NCBI RefSeq assembly: GCF_024273195.1
Contig: NZ_JAMZCU010000005.1
Location: 272,399 to 336,398 of the forward strand
Direction: 5' to 3'
Length of the DNA: 64,000 nt
From: Devosia ureilytica
GTDB lineage: Bacteria; Pseudomonadota; Alphaproteobacteria; Rhizobiales; Devosiaceae
This document shows, piece after piece, positions 34,168 to 42,129 of the stretch. The notes beneath the pieces were generated by a model that was not told the origin of the DNA, did no database searches, and saw only the letters and a list, made by a program, of their open reading frames with translations. The translations under genes were made by a program, and so were the position numbers. How positions within the stretch are numbered: position 1 is the stretch's first letter; each line of letters begins with the position of its first letter.

Positions 34168-36621
34168 ATGCCCGCAATCCTGCCGCCCCTGCCCATTGAT
34201 GCCGCCCTGCCCGCCCTGCATGCTGCGCTGGCAGACGGCACCGCAGCTGTGCTCGTCGCCCAGCCCGGCGCCGGCAAGACCACGCGTGTCCCCCTGGCCC
34301 TGCTCGATGCGCCCTGGCGCGGCGATGGCCGCATTATCGTGCTCGAACCGCGCCGCCTTGCCGCCCGCGCCGCTGCCCGACAAATGGCAAGGCTCCTGGG
34401 CGAAGAGGTCGGGCAAACGGTCGGCTATCGCGTCCGCATGGAAAGCAAGACCTCCGCCCGCACCCGCGTGGAGGTGGTCACCGAGGGCGTCTATACGCGC
34501 ATGCTGCTCGACGCGCCCGACCTGCCCGGCGTCGCCGCTGTCATCTTCGACGAATTTCACGAGCGCAGCCTGGATGCCGATCTGGGCCTGGCCCTGACCC
34601 TTGATGCCCGCGCCTTGCGGCCAGACCTGCGCATTCTGGTCATGTCGGCCACCATTGATGGCGCCAGCGTCGCGACGCTGCTCGATCACGCCCCGGTCAT
34701 TGACAGTCCCGGCCGCACCTTCCCGGTCGAAACCTTTCACGCCGAGCCCGATCCCTTGCAGCGCCTCGAAGATCAGGTCGCTGCGGCCACCCTCAAGGCT
34801 CTGCGCGAGCATGAGGGGTCGGCGCTGGTCTTCCTGCCCGGACAGGGCGAAATCACCCGCGTGGCCGAGCGCCTCGCCACCCGTCTGCCGCCCGATATCG
34901 ACCTGGCCCCGCTCTATGGCCAGCTCAGCCCCGCCGAGCAGGACCGTGCCATCCAGCCCGCGCCGCCCGGTCGCCGCAAGATCGTGCTGGCCACCTCCAT
35001 TGCCGAAACCTCGCTGACCATCGAAGGCGTGCGCATTGTCATCGACTCGGGGTTTCGCCGCGTTCCGGTCTATGAGCCATCGACCGGCATGACGACGCTC
35101 GCCACCCGCCGCGTCTCCCGCGCCGGCGCCGACCAGCGTCGCGGTCGCGCCGGGCGCACCAGCCCTGGCGTCTGCATTCGCCTCTGGAACGCCGGCCAGA
35201 CCGCCGCGCTGGAGCCGTTTGAAACGCCCGAAATTCTCTCGGCGGACCTCGCAAGCCTGGTGCTCGACCTGGCGGCCTGGGGCGTCACCGGCCCCGAGAC
35301 CCTGCTGTTTCTCGATCCCCCGCCTCTGCCCGCCTGGACCGAGGCCAGGGCGCTCCTTGCCCGGCTCGACGCCCTCGACGCCCAAGGCCTCCTGACCCCC
35401 GCAGGCAAGGCGCTGTCCCGCCTGCCCCTCCACCCGCGACTTGCCCATATGGTGGTCGCCGGCGCCCAGGATGGTGACCCGCGCACTGCCGCCGAGCTTG
35501 CCGTGCTCATCGGCGAACGCGGCCTGGGTGGCGACGACCCTGATCTTGGCCGGCGGCTCGAACGCTTCCGCACGGACCGCAGCAAGCGCGCCGAGGATGC
35601 CCGCACTCTGGCGTCCCGCTGGGCCCGACAGGCAGGCGGCACCAGTTCAGGCCAAAATCTATCCGCCGGGCATCACCTCTCCCGCGCCTTCCCCGACCGC
35701 GTGGCCCAGCCCGCTGGGCCGCGCGGCCGCTTCCGCCTCGCCAATGGCCGTCAGGCGCAGCTCGATGAAACCCATGCCCTTGCTGGAGCACCCTTTCTGG
35801 TGGTCGCTGATCTCACCGGCAGCGCCACGCAGGGGCGCATCCGCTCCGCCGCCGCCCTCGATCCGGCTGAACTTGAAACCCTGTTTTCGGCCCATATCAG
35901 CAGCCAGACCACGCTCAGCTTCGACACGGCCACCGGCTCGGTCCGCGCCCGCCGCCAGCGCCGTCTCGACGCCTTGCGCCTCAGCGACGACACTGCCCCG
36001 GTCACCGATCTGGAAGCGGCGGCAGTCCTCCTGGCCGAGGCCGCGCTCAAACGCCCCGAGACCCTACCCTGGAGCAAGGACCAGAAGGCCCTGCGTGCGC
36101 GTGCCAGCTATCTGCGCCAAAGCCTGGGCGAGGATTGGCCCGATCTCAGCGACGCGGGCCTCGCGCGCGATCCCGCTTGGCTCGCCCCGCATCTGATCGG
36201 CGAAACCCGGCTGTCTGCCATCACCGCCGAGCATCTGGGCAATGCGCTTGAAACGCTCCTGCCCTGGGCCAGGCGGCAGGAGATCGACCGGCTGCTCCCG
36301 AGCCATTTCCACGCGCCCTCGGGCAGCCACCTGCCCATCGACTACGCAGCCGAGAACGGCCCGGCGCTCGAAATCCGCGTGCAGGAACTCTTCGGTCTCG
36401 ACCGCCATCCCGCCATCGCCAATGGCAAGGTTCCGCTGCTCCTGGTGCTGCTCTCGCCCGCCCACAGGCCCATCCAGACCACCCGGGACCTCCCCGGTTT
36501 CTGGCGCGGCAGCTGGAAGGATGTCGCCAAGGATCTCAAAGGCCGCTACCCCCGCCACCCCTGGCCCGAAAACCCGATAGCGGCCCCGCCCACGGCGAGG
36601 GCCAAGCCGCGCGGCACCTGA
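34168..36621 (+). CDS. hrpB: ATP-dependent RNA helicase HrpB
   Basis: An 817-residue DExH-type helicase. The start at 34168 (MPAILPPLPIDAALPAL) is chosen because family similarity begins there; the frame is open for another 900 bp upstream, antisense to the epimerase. Walker A QPGAGKTTRVP is near residue 38, the DEFH box in IFDEFHERSLD near 132, motif III MSATID, motif VI RRGRAGRTSPG near 325, then the HA2-like and HrpB C-terminal domains ending LPIDYAAENGPALEIRVQEL. Length is standard. Bacterial HrpB role is in RNA metabolism but is not precisely defined. Confidence 0.93.
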   Translation: MPAILPPLPIDAALPALHAALADGTAAVLVAQPGAGKTTRVPLALLDAPWRGDGRIIVLEPRRLAARAAARQMARLLGEEVGQTVGYRVRMESKTSARTRVEVVTEGVYTRMLLDAPDLPGVAAVIFDEFHERSLDADLGLALTLDARALRPDLRILVMSATIDGASVATLLDHAPVIDSPGRTFPVETFHAEPDPLQRLEDQVAAATLKALREHEGSALVFLPGQGEITRVAERLATRLPPDIDLAPLYGQLSPAEQDRAIQPAPPGRRKIVLATSIAETSLTIEGVRIVIDSGFRRVPVYEPSTGMTTLATRRVSRAGADQRRGRAGRTSPGVCIRLWNAGQTAALEPFETPEILSADLASLVLDLAAWGVTGPETLLFLDPPPLPAWTEARALLARLDALDAQGLLTPAGKALSRLPLHPRLAHMVVAGAQDGDPRTAAELAVLIGERGLGGDDPDLGRRLERFRTDRSKRAEDARTLASRWARQAGGTSSGQNLSAGHHLSRAFPDRVAQPAGPRGRFRLANGRQAQLDETHALAGAPFLVVADLTGSATQGRIRSAAALDPAELETLFSAHISSQTTLSFDTATGSVRARRQRRLDALRLSDDTAPVTDLEAAAVLLAEAALKRPETLPWSKDQKALRARASYLRQSLGEDWPDLSDAGLARDPAWLAPHLIGETRLSAITAEHLGNALETLLPWARRQEIDRLLPSHFHAPSGSHLPIDYAAENGPALEIRVQELFGLDRHPAIANGKVPLLLVLLSPAHRPIQTTRDLPGFWRGSWKDVAKDLKGRYPRHPWPENPIAAPPTARAKPRGT

Positions 36622-36700
36622 CGCTGGGCAAACTCGGGTCGGCGGCGCCGCCCCCCGCCCCTCCGGGAAACGGTTGGCGCAGGTGGCCTTCCTGACACCG

Positions 36701-37477
36701 CTATGACGCGAACGGCGCGCGCCACGCCAACCCAACAGAGGTCCCACCCGCAGGCCGGTACTCCGCACCGACCCAGCCGGCATAGCCGCTCTTGCCAATG
36801 GCCGCGAACACCCCCTGGAAATCCACCGTGCCGCTGCCCGGCTCGTGCCGCCCCGGCATGTCGGCGACCTGCACATGCTCGATGCGCGGCAGCAGCCGCA
36901 TAAACGATGCCACCACCTCCTCGCCGGTCATGGCCATGTGATAGACATCAAACTGTAACCGCAGATTGGCATGCTCCACGGCCGCCAAAACCCGCTCGGC
37001 CTGCGCCAGACGCGACAGCCCATAGCCCGGCATATCAACGCCGTTGATCGGCTCGATCAAGGCCACGATCCCGGCCTGTGCCAATCGCTCCGCGGCCCAG
37101 GCCAGATTGTCGATGAACACCGCCTCGGCTTCACCAGAGGACACGCCGTCCGGCACGATCCCCGCCATTACATGCAGCCGCGGACAATCCATCGCCCGGG
37201 CATAGTCGATGGCGCGCTCGATGCCATCGCGAAATGCCTGGCCCTCTCCGGGATGACAGGCATTGCCACGCCCTCCCGCGTCCCAATCTGCAACCGGGCT
37301 GTTGAACAACACAACGTTCACCCCCGCCGCCTTGGCCGCTGCCGCGACGACCTCAGGCGAATAGGCGAACGGCGAGACAAATTCGACGCCGCCAAAGCCA
37401 TCGGCTGCGGCGGCGTCGAACCGGTCGAGAAAGTCATGCTCTGTGTAGAGCATGCTCAGATTGGCCGAGAATCTCAC
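36701..37477 (-). CDS. hyi: Hydroxypyruvate isomerase family protein
   Basis: A 258-residue TIM-barrel sugar isomerase of the Hyi/OtnI type: [62 protein letters not shown], the metal/catalytic glutamate in [27 protein letters not shown] and [16 protein letters not shown]. It converts hydroxypyruvate and tartronate semialdehyde, or the 2-oxo-tetronate of newer pathways. Its ATG overlaps the msrB stop (ATGA), an unusual but clear operon pairing of an oxidative repair enzyme and a carbon-metabolism isomerase. Confidence 0.9.
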   Translation of the reverse strand: MRFSANLSMLYTEHDFLDRFDAAAADGFGGVEFVSPFAYSPEVVAAAAKAAGVNVVLFNSPVADWDAGGRGNACHPGEGQAFRDGIERAIDYARAMDCPRLHVMAGIVPDGVSSGEAEAVFIDNLAWAAERLAQAGIVALIEPINGVDMPGYGLSRLAQAERVLAAVEHANLRLQFDVYHMAMTGEEVVASFMRLLPRIEHVQVADMPGRHEPGSGTVDFQGVFAAIGKSGYAGWVGAEYRPAGGTSVGLAWRAPFAS

Positions 37478-37878
37478 GCTTCAGGCGTAAAGTTCAGCGC
37501 CACGCCATTGATGCAATAGCGCAGCCCGGTCGGCGGCGGCCCGTCGGGGAACACATGGCCCAGATGGCTGCCACAGGTGGCGCAATGCACTTCCGTGCGC
37601 GTCATCCCATGCGAGCGGTCCGTGGTGGTCTCCACCGCGCCTTGGATCGGGTCATTGAAACTTGGCCAGCCGGTGCCGCTCTCGAACTTCAGCGTCGCCC
37701 CGAACAAGGGCGTATCGCAGCCGGCGCAGGAAAACGTTCCCGGCCGCTTTTCGTGCAATAGCGCACACGAGCCGGGCCGCTCGGTGCCGTGCTGGCGCAT
37801 GATGTAATATTGTTCTTCCGTCAGGCGTTGGCGCCATTCGGCGTCGGTCCGGGTCACGGGAAAAGCATGGGCGTCCAT
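37474..37878 (-). CDS. msrB: Peptide-methionine (R)-S-oxide reductase MsrB
   Basis: A 134-residue cytoplasmic repair enzyme that reduces methionine R-sulfoxide. Zinc-binding cysteine pairs occur as CAGC and CATC, the substrate-binding segment is [10 protein letters not shown], and the catalytic cysteine is in RYCINGVAL near the C-terminus. It is the upstream member of a two-gene operon with hyi. The upstream gap of 108 bp is shared with the divergent PNPOx-like gene and contains an inverted repeat (CGCGTTG 37949-37955 / CAACGCG 37961-37967). Confidence 0.93.
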   Translation of the reverse strand: MDAHAFPVTRTDAEWRQRLTEEQYYIMRQHGTERPGSCALLHEKRPGTFSCAGCDTPLFGATLKFESGTGWPSFNDPIQGAVETTTDRSHGMTRTEVHCATCGSHLGHVFPDGPPPTGLRYCINGVALNFTPEA

Positions 37879-37986
37879 GGCTTCACACTCCTTTTGTCCT
37901 GATATCTTTCGCTCAGCATATAGGCTTAGTTACACATCAATCCCAGCGCGCGTTGCATCACAACGCGGTTTCCAGCGGCAAGACAC

Positions 37987-38601
37987 ATGACCATTATCAC
38001 CTCCATCGACCAGCTTGAGGCGCTCTACCTGCCCGCCCCGGTCGCGGCCTCCACCGTCAAGGTTGCCCACGCCATGACGCCCGATTATCGGCGCCTCATT
38101 GAGGCCAGTCCCTTTGCGGCATTGGCGACCATCGGCCCCGAGGGAATCGATTGCTCGCCGCGCGGCGACAAGCCGGGCTTCGTGCGCATTCACGACGACC
38201 GGACCCTGATGATGCCCGATCGCCGTGGCAATAATCGCATCGACAGCTTGCGCAACATCGTCCGCGACTCGCGCTGCGCCTTCCTCTTCCTGATCCCGGG
38301 CTCGGGCACCACCATGCGCGTCAATGGCCGCGCCCATCTGTCGGTCGACCCGGCCTTGCTCGAAAGCTTCGCCGTCGAGGACAAAGCCCCCCGCACCGTC
38401 ATCGTGCTCGATATCGACGAACTCTATTTCCAATGCGCCCGCGCCATTATCCGCTCCGACCTCTGGAACCCCGAGCGCCATGTCGACCCCGGGACCCTCC
38501 CCACCCCCGGCCAGATCCTGGCTTCCATGACCGCCAACGAAGTGGGCGGCGAAACCTACGACAAGGCCTGGCCCGACCGGGCAAAAGCAACGATGTGGTG
38601 A
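37987..38601 (+). CDS. Pyridoxamine 5'-phosphate oxidase-family FMN protein (MSMEG_1061 type)
   Basis: A 204-residue flavin-split-barrel protein. AALATIGPEGIDCSPRGDKPGFV and MMPDRRGNNRIDSLRNIV are typical of the MSMEG_1061-like branch of PNPOx-related proteins, and the C-terminal part ends with EVGGETYDKAWPDRAK. It is not a biosynthetic PdxH. FMN-dependent reduction of an unknown substrate is likely. The start at 37987 lies 19 bp after a perfect 7-bp-arm palindrome (37949-37967) that could be its operator. Confidence 0.82.
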   Translation: MTIITSIDQLEALYLPAPVAASTVKVAHAMTPDYRRLIEASPFAALATIGPEGIDCSPRGDKPGFVRIHDDRTLMMPDRRGNNRIDSLRNIVRDSRCAFLFLIPGSGTTMRVNGRAHLSVDPALLESFAVEDKAPRTVIVLDIDELYFQCARAIIRSDLWNPERHVDPGTLPTPGQILASMTANEVGGETYDKAWPDRAKATMW

Positions 38602-39135
38602 GTTCTTTTAAGATTAGCTCTAGCTCATTTCACACTCAGGCGGACGCGGTTCCATCGCCTCCCTCCCCCTTGTGGGCTTCGACCCGTCCCGAAGGGCAAA
38701 CCTCTCCGGTGGAGAGGTTTGAGGAGAGAAGGACCGAGGGTAGGGGTGTCGGCATGTCCTCTGGCTCGGAGCCTTTGGAGGTCGCGTCACCCCCACCTCA
38801 GCTCTGCTATGGCCTGTCGGCCTAGCGTCGCTACCCTCCCCACAAGGGGGAGGGAGGAAAAAAGGGCCGCGCGTTCAGCTAAACGTGAAACGGTTTGGGC
38901 ACCATCTGCCTGCGCAGCAGGCTTCTTCAAGTCAGAACGAGTCGAAGCCGGTGGCGCTTCGAGCACCGAAGGGAGCACCAGGAGGGGTTCAGGGCACCAT
39001 TTGCCTATTACGCGGTCAAGGCGAGGCGAAAATCTCGGAATGCGAGAACCGAAGCGCAGCGTGCATGAGCACGTGAGCATCGGAAGCGGAGTATTTTGGG
39101 ATTTGCAGGCCGCCTTCACCGCAGGAAAAGGCAAA
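38602..39135. repeat. Gap holding repeat copy R6 and tRNA-end-like repeats
   Basis: No gene in this 534-bp stretch. Left: the full-length element R6 (38620-38898). Right: a 240-bp segment that contains CACCATCTGCCT (38900-38911), CACCATTTGCCT (38995-39006) and, inverted at the right end, AGGCAAATGGTG (39129-39140), which covers the 3' end of the first tRNA. Between the last two lie GCGAAAATCTCGGAATGCG and CGTGCATGAGCACG, both inverted-repeat-rich. Confidence 0.75.
38620..38898 (+). repeat. Full-length MITE-like element, copy R6
   Basis: A 279-bp element from CTAGCTCATTTCAC (38620-38633) to GTGAAACGGTTTGG (38885-38898). The interior carries CCTCCCCCTTGTGGG, CCTCTCCGGTGGAGAGG, AGGGGTGTCGGCATGTCC, GTCACCCCCACCTCAGC, GCCTAGCGTCGC and CTCCCCACAAGGGGGAGGG. 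The same order is present, inverted, in R5 5.7 kb away. Confidence 0.78.
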
Positions 39136-39210
39136 TGGTGGGAGTAACAAGGATTGAACTTGTGACCCTTCGCGTGTGAAGCGAATGCTCTCCCGCTGAG
39201 CTATACTCCC
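39136..39210 (-). tRNA. tRNA-Val (anticodon CAC)
   Basis: Read on the minus strand: acceptor GGGAGTA pairs with TACTCCC, then TAGCTCAGCGGGAGAGC for the D-arm, anticodon stem TTCGC/GCGAA with loop TTCACAC (anticodon CAC, decoding GUG), T-arm ACAAGTTCAATCCTTGT and an encoded CCA at 39136-39138. Cloverleaf pairing is complete by eye; length 75 nt with CCA. It is the downstream gene of a tandem pair transcribed from a promoter near 39372-39400. Confidence 0.96.
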
Positions 39211-39254
39211 ATGTCGCCTGTGCCTGCGTGAGGACTTGGCGAACCGGTAAGAGA

Positions 39255-39329
39255 TGGTGGGCGTAACAAGGATCGAACTTGTGACCCCCTCGATGTCAAC
39301 GAGGTGCTCTCCCGCTGAGCTATACGCCC
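39255..39329 (-). tRNA. tRNA-Val (anticodon GAC)
   Basis: Read on the minus strand: acceptor GGGCGTA/TACGCCC, D-arm identical to the neighbouring tRNA, anticodon stem CCTCG/CGAGG with loop TTGACAT (anticodon GAC, decoding GUC/GUU), T-arm ACAAGTTCGATCCTTGT, encoded CCA at 39255-39257. It shares most of its sequence with the CAC isoacceptor 44 bp downstream, so the pair arose by tandem duplication with change of anticodon stem. Confidence 0.96.
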
Positions 39330-39371
39330 ATCTCTCCGGGCCGGACTGGCTGCGCCGTTCCGGTGGCGCGG

Positions 39372-39400
39372 ATAGACCATAAAATCCCCGGTGGGGTCAA
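39372..39400 (-). promoter_or_regulatory. Promoter of the tRNA-Val pair
   Basis: On the minus strand TTGACC (39400-39395) and GTCTAT (39377-39372) are spaced by 17 bp, a good housekeeping-type promoter. Transcription would begin around 39365, some 35 nt upstream of the 5' end of the mature tRNA-Val(GAC). No other minus-strand promoter lies between cpdR and the tRNAs. Confidence 0.6.
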
Positions 39401-39480
39401 GAGCCAATCCGCAACCTGTGAATACTTGCCGCGCCAGCCCCGGAAATCTGCCTTTCCGTGACCCGCCGCAGCAGCGTTTC

Positions 39481-39840
39481 CTAGGCTGCCAGCAGCCGCT
39501 CGACTTCGTTGACCAGGTCTTTGAGGTGGAACGGCTTGGACAGCACCGAGGCATCCTTGGGCGCGTCGCTGTCCGGGTTAAGCGCCACGGCGGCAAAGCC
39601 GGTGATGAACATCACCTTGAGGTCCGGGTCGAGTTCGGTGGCGCGCCGCGCCAGTTCGATCCCGTCCATTTCGGGCATCACGATGTCCGAGAGCAGCAGC
39701 GAGAACGGCTCCTCGCGCAGCCGCTCATAGGCCGACAAGCCATTGTCGAACGACACCACCTCATATCCGGCGTTCTTGAGCGCCCGTGTCAGGAACTGGC
39801 GCATGTCATTGTCGTCTTCGGCGAGCAGGATTCGCTTCAT
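39481..39840 (-). CDS. cpdR: Single-domain response regulator CpdR
   Basis: A 119-residue stand-alone receiver domain from the ATG at 39840 (MKRILLAEDDNDMRQFL). Acidic pocket residues lie in LAEDDND, the phospho-acceptor is Asp52 in LLLSDIVMPEMDG, with the threonine/lysine switch in MFITGFAAV and VLSKPFHLKDL. In Caulobacter and rhizobia CpdR, when unphosphorylated, recruits ClpXP to the pole and primes degradation of cell-cycle proteins such as PdeA and, with RcdA/PopA, CtrA. The C-terminal hydrophobic end (EVERLLAA) is conserved. Divergent placement beside an N-formylglutamate amidohydrolase is the usual alphaproteobacterial synteny. Confidence 0.93.
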   Translation of the reverse strand: MKRILLAEDDNDMRQFLTRALKNAGYEVVSFDNGLSAYERLREEPFSLLLSDIVMPEMDGIELARRATELDPDLKVMFITGFAAVALNPDSDAPKDASVLSKPFHLKDLVNEVERLLAA

Positions 39841-39956
39841 CAAATAACCTCTTGGGCAATGCCGGCGGCTGAGTCGGTGTTTGCGCCGATGTTTATGCCA
39901 CCACGCCGCTTTCGCAACCGTTAGCTGGCCCTTGGCGCCGGTTTTCCGCGCTGTTC

Positions 39957-39986
39957 GCAAAAATGCGACAATATGGACATTTTTGC
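39957..39986. promoter_or_regulatory. Inverted repeat in the cpdR / amidohydrolase divergent region
   Basis: Perfect 9-bp arms GCAAAAATG (39957-39965) and CATTTTTGC (39978-39986) with a 12-bp spacer lie between the two divergent genes. It is the most AT-rich part of the region. A shared operator is possible. I saw no CtrA-type TTAA-N7-TTAA site. Confidence 0.4.
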
Positions 39987-40054
39987 CGCCACGGGCGAGA
40001 ATTGCTCCAACAAATCACCTTGGCGGGTAAAACCGCTGTATCGGGGGAACCTGC

Positions 40055-40951
40055 GTGCGGTCCGACTATTGGGATCAACCAGCATTCGAGACGATCCGGC
40101 CACGACGCCTTGTCGCGCCCGTCGTGTTCAACTCGCCCCACTCGGGCCGGGTCTATCCCGAGCGGTTCCTTGCCATGGCGCGGCTCGATCATCTCTCGAT
40201 CCGCCAGTCCGAAGATGCCTTCGTCGATGAATTGTTTTCCCGCGCGCCCCACCTCGGCGCGCCGCTCCTGCGCGCGCATTTCCCCCGCGCCTATCTCGAC
40301 GTCAATCGCGAACCCTGGGAACTCGATCCCACCATGTTCACCGAGCCGCTTTCGGATCGGTTCAACACCACCTCGCCCCGCGTTGCCGCCGGGCTCGGCA
40401 CGCTGGCCCGGGTCGTAGCCGAGAACAAGCCGATCTATCGCGAGCGGCTGACCCTGGAAGACGCCCGCATGCGCATTGAGGGCATTTATCACCCCTATCA
40501 CGCAGCGCTGCAGAAGCTCCTGTCCGAATCCATGGCCAGCTTTGGCCTCGCCGTGCTGATCGATTGCCATTCCATGCCGCGCCTGGGCCGCCACGGTGAA
40601 CGCGCCACCCCCGACATCGTCCTGGGGGATCGCTATGGCACCACCTGCGCCGCCCCGCTGGTCGATCTGGTGGAAACGGTCTTTACCGCCGCCGGACTCC
40701 GGGTGGCGCGCAACCGCCCCTATGCTGGCGGCTTTTGCACCCGCGCTTATGGCCGGCCCCAGCATGGGGTCCATGCCCTGCAGATCGAAATCAGCCGCCA
40801 TCTGTATATGAACGAGGTGACGCTGGAAAAACATGCAGGCTTTGACGCCATCAAGACCCTGATGGAGCGCCTGATCCTCACCCTGATCGGGCTCGACCTC
40901 GTCTCGCTGGCCGGCATCGCCACTGCGCCCGAACAGGCCGCGGCCGAGTAA
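40055..40951 (+). CDS. N-formylglutamate amidohydrolase
   Basis: A 298-residue enzyme that hydrolyses N-formylglutamate (histidine degradation) or related N-acyl amino acids. The GTG start at 40055 follows a GGGGGAA site by six bases. The family motifs are VVFNSPHSGRVYPERFL near residues 23-40, RAHFPRAYLDVNREPWELDP, IYHPYHAAL, LIDCHSMPR with catalytic histidine, and GGFCTRAYGRPQHGVHALQIE. No hut genes are nearby; conserved linkage to cpdR suggests the function may not be histidine use. Followed by a hairpin at 40968-40991. Confidence 0.9.
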   Translation: MRSDYWDQPAFETIRPRRLVAPVVFNSPHSGRVYPERFLAMARLDHLSIRQSEDAFVDELFSRAPHLGAPLLRAHFPRAYLDVNREPWELDPTMFTEPLSDRFNTTSPRVAAGLGTLARVVAENKPIYRERLTLEDARMRIEGIYHPYHAALQKLLSESMASFGLAVLIDCHSMPRLGRHGERATPDIVLGDRYGTTCAAPLVDLVETVFTAAGLRVARNRPYAGGFCTRAYGRPQHGVHALQIEISRHLYMNEVTLEKHAGFDAIKTLMERLILTLIGLDLVSLAGIATAPEQAAAE

Positions 40952-40967
40952 CATTCCAAACTAAAAA

Positions 40968-40991
40968 GGGGCCGTCCCCAAAGACGGCCCC
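40968..40991 (+). terminator. Hairpin after the amidohydrolase gene
   Basis: GGGGCCGTC (40968-40976) and GACGGCCCC (40983-40991) pair perfectly around CCCAAA, preceded by AAAAA and followed by AGTCAAGGGAGGAACG. There is no downstream T-run, so termination on the plus strand would be weak. The A-run gives a T-run on the minus strand. The hairpin plus the following GGGAGGA may belong to a leader for the microORF at 41008. Confidence 0.55.
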
Positions 40992-41007
40992 AGTCAAGGG
41001 AGGAACG

Positions 41008-41145
41008 ATGTTTACCGGACGCGGCGGCCTAGGCCGAAAGTCCGGTAACGCACCATGCCCCTTCCCGATGACTGTATTTTCGCCGCCCCACAAGCGCGAA
41101 CCGCGAAATGCACAGCAGATCAAACCGGTCTTGTTGCAAAAATGA
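41008..41145 (+). CDS. Possible 45-residue microprotein
   Basis: An ATG at 41008 sits five bases after a textbook ribosome site (AGGGAGGA), starting MFTGRGGLGRKSGNAPCPFP, then MTVFSPPHKREPRNAQQIKP and VLLQK before a TGA at 41143. The DNA encoding its first 14 codons is a long inverted repeat (TTACCGGAC 41012-41020 / GTCCGGTAA 41040-41048, with CGGCCTAGGCCG at 41025-41036 inside), so it may instead be a structured RNA. I recognise no family. It lies in the 317-bp gap before the HisN-like gene; the rest of that gap holds nothing I can name. Confidence 0.35.
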   Translation: MFTGRGGLGRKSGNAPCPFPMTVFSPPHKREPRNAQQIKPVLLQK

Positions 41146-41268
41146 ATCAGAACAGACACAGCATCGTCAACGTGTTGCGCCCCACAATTGAGCGTCAACC
41201 TTCCGTGTACTTCCATTATCCGCCGTGCCATCAACGCCTTACCACTGCCCACGCCCGAAAGACCCGCC

Positions 41269-42063
41269 ATGAACGCCCCTGAGATTGACTTTTCTCGCGT
41301 CGAGACCACCTTGCGCGCCGCTGGCGAGGCTGCAGCCCGGCTGACCCTGCCACTGTTTCGCACGCCGCTCAGTGTCGACAACAAGCTGGCCGGCGGTTTT
41401 GACCCGGTCACCGAGGCCGACAAGGGCGCCGAAACCGCCATCCGCGCCGTCATCGCCGAGGCTTTCCCCGATCACGCCATCATTGGCGAGGAGTGGGGCA
41501 CAACCGGGGCGAGCCGTTACAGCTGGATCATCGACCCGGTGGATGGCACCCGCGCCTTCATTTCTGGCGCCCCGGTCTGGGGCACGCTGATCGGATTTGC
41601 CGTGGATGGGGTGGCCGTGGCTGGCCTGATGAGTCAGCCCTTCATCGGCGAGGAATTCCTGGCCGTGCCCGGTCGCTCAAGCTATCGGCGCGGCGACATC
41701 CATATCGCCAATCGCACCAGCGGCCAGACTGAGCTGGGGGCCTGCCGCGTCTTCACCACCACGCCCAACCTGTTCAAGGGCGATCACTGGAACAAGTGGC
41801 TGGCAATCGAGACGGCAACGCGCCTGCAACGCTTCGGCATGGATTGCTATGGCTATGCATTGTTGGCCGCCGGCCAGGCGGACCTGGTGATCGAACCTTC
41901 GCTCAACACCTATGACATCGCGGCCCTTGTCCCGATCATCCGCGAAGCCGGTGGCGCCATCGCCTGCTGGGACGGCTCCGAGCCCAGCGGCGGCGGCAAT
42001 GTTGTGGCCGCCGCAACGCCCGACTTGCTGGCTCAGGCCCTCGACCTCATCAACGCGGCCTGA
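41269..42063 (+). CDS. hisN: Inositol-monophosphatase-family phosphatase (histidinol-phosphatase HisN-like)
   Basis: A 264-residue Mg-dependent phosphatase from the ATG at 41269 (MNAPEIDFSRVETTLRAA). Metal motifs are GFDPVTEADKGAE, IIGEEWG, the core IIDPVDGTRAF and the C-terminal SLNTYDIAALVPIIREAGG. The end GGGNVVAAATPDLLAQAL resembles the HisN branch (histidinol-phosphatase of the IMPase type) rather than SuhB or CysQ. Histidine biosynthesis genes are not adjacent, so activity on another sugar/inositol phosphate remains possible. Confidence 0.82.
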   Translation: MNAPEIDFSRVETTLRAAGEAAARLTLPLFRTPLSVDNKLAGGFDPVTEADKGAETAIRAVIAEAFPDHAIIGEEWGTTGASRYSWIIDPVDGTRAFISGAPVWGTLIGFAVDGVAVAGLMSQPFIGEEFLAVPGRSSYRRGDIHIANRTSGQTELGACRVFTTTPNLFKGDHWNKWLAIETATRLQRFGMDCYGYALLAAGQADLVIEPSLNTYDIAALVPIIREAGGAIACWDGSEPSGGGNVVAAATPDLLAQALDLINAA

Positions 42064-42129
42064 CCCGGCCCTGGGACCAATCGCCATGCAGGCCAGGCCC
42101 AGCCGGAAATGTCGGCTTTTCGCCGGTCC

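Noticed and set aside
34024..35448. N-terminal extension of the epimerase frame across hrpB
   Set aside because: The frame stays open antisense to hrpB, but family similarity begins at MQLTRIAND (34023) with a ribosome site, so the extension is not translated.
38620..38898. Possible CRISPR-like or direct-repeat array
   Set aside because: The repeats are palindromic modules of different sequence with no regular spacer-repeat period, and no cas gene is present.
38719..39147. Open frames in the repeat region before the tRNA genes
   Set aside because: They run through palindromic repeat modules shared with other loci and have no ribosome site or homology.
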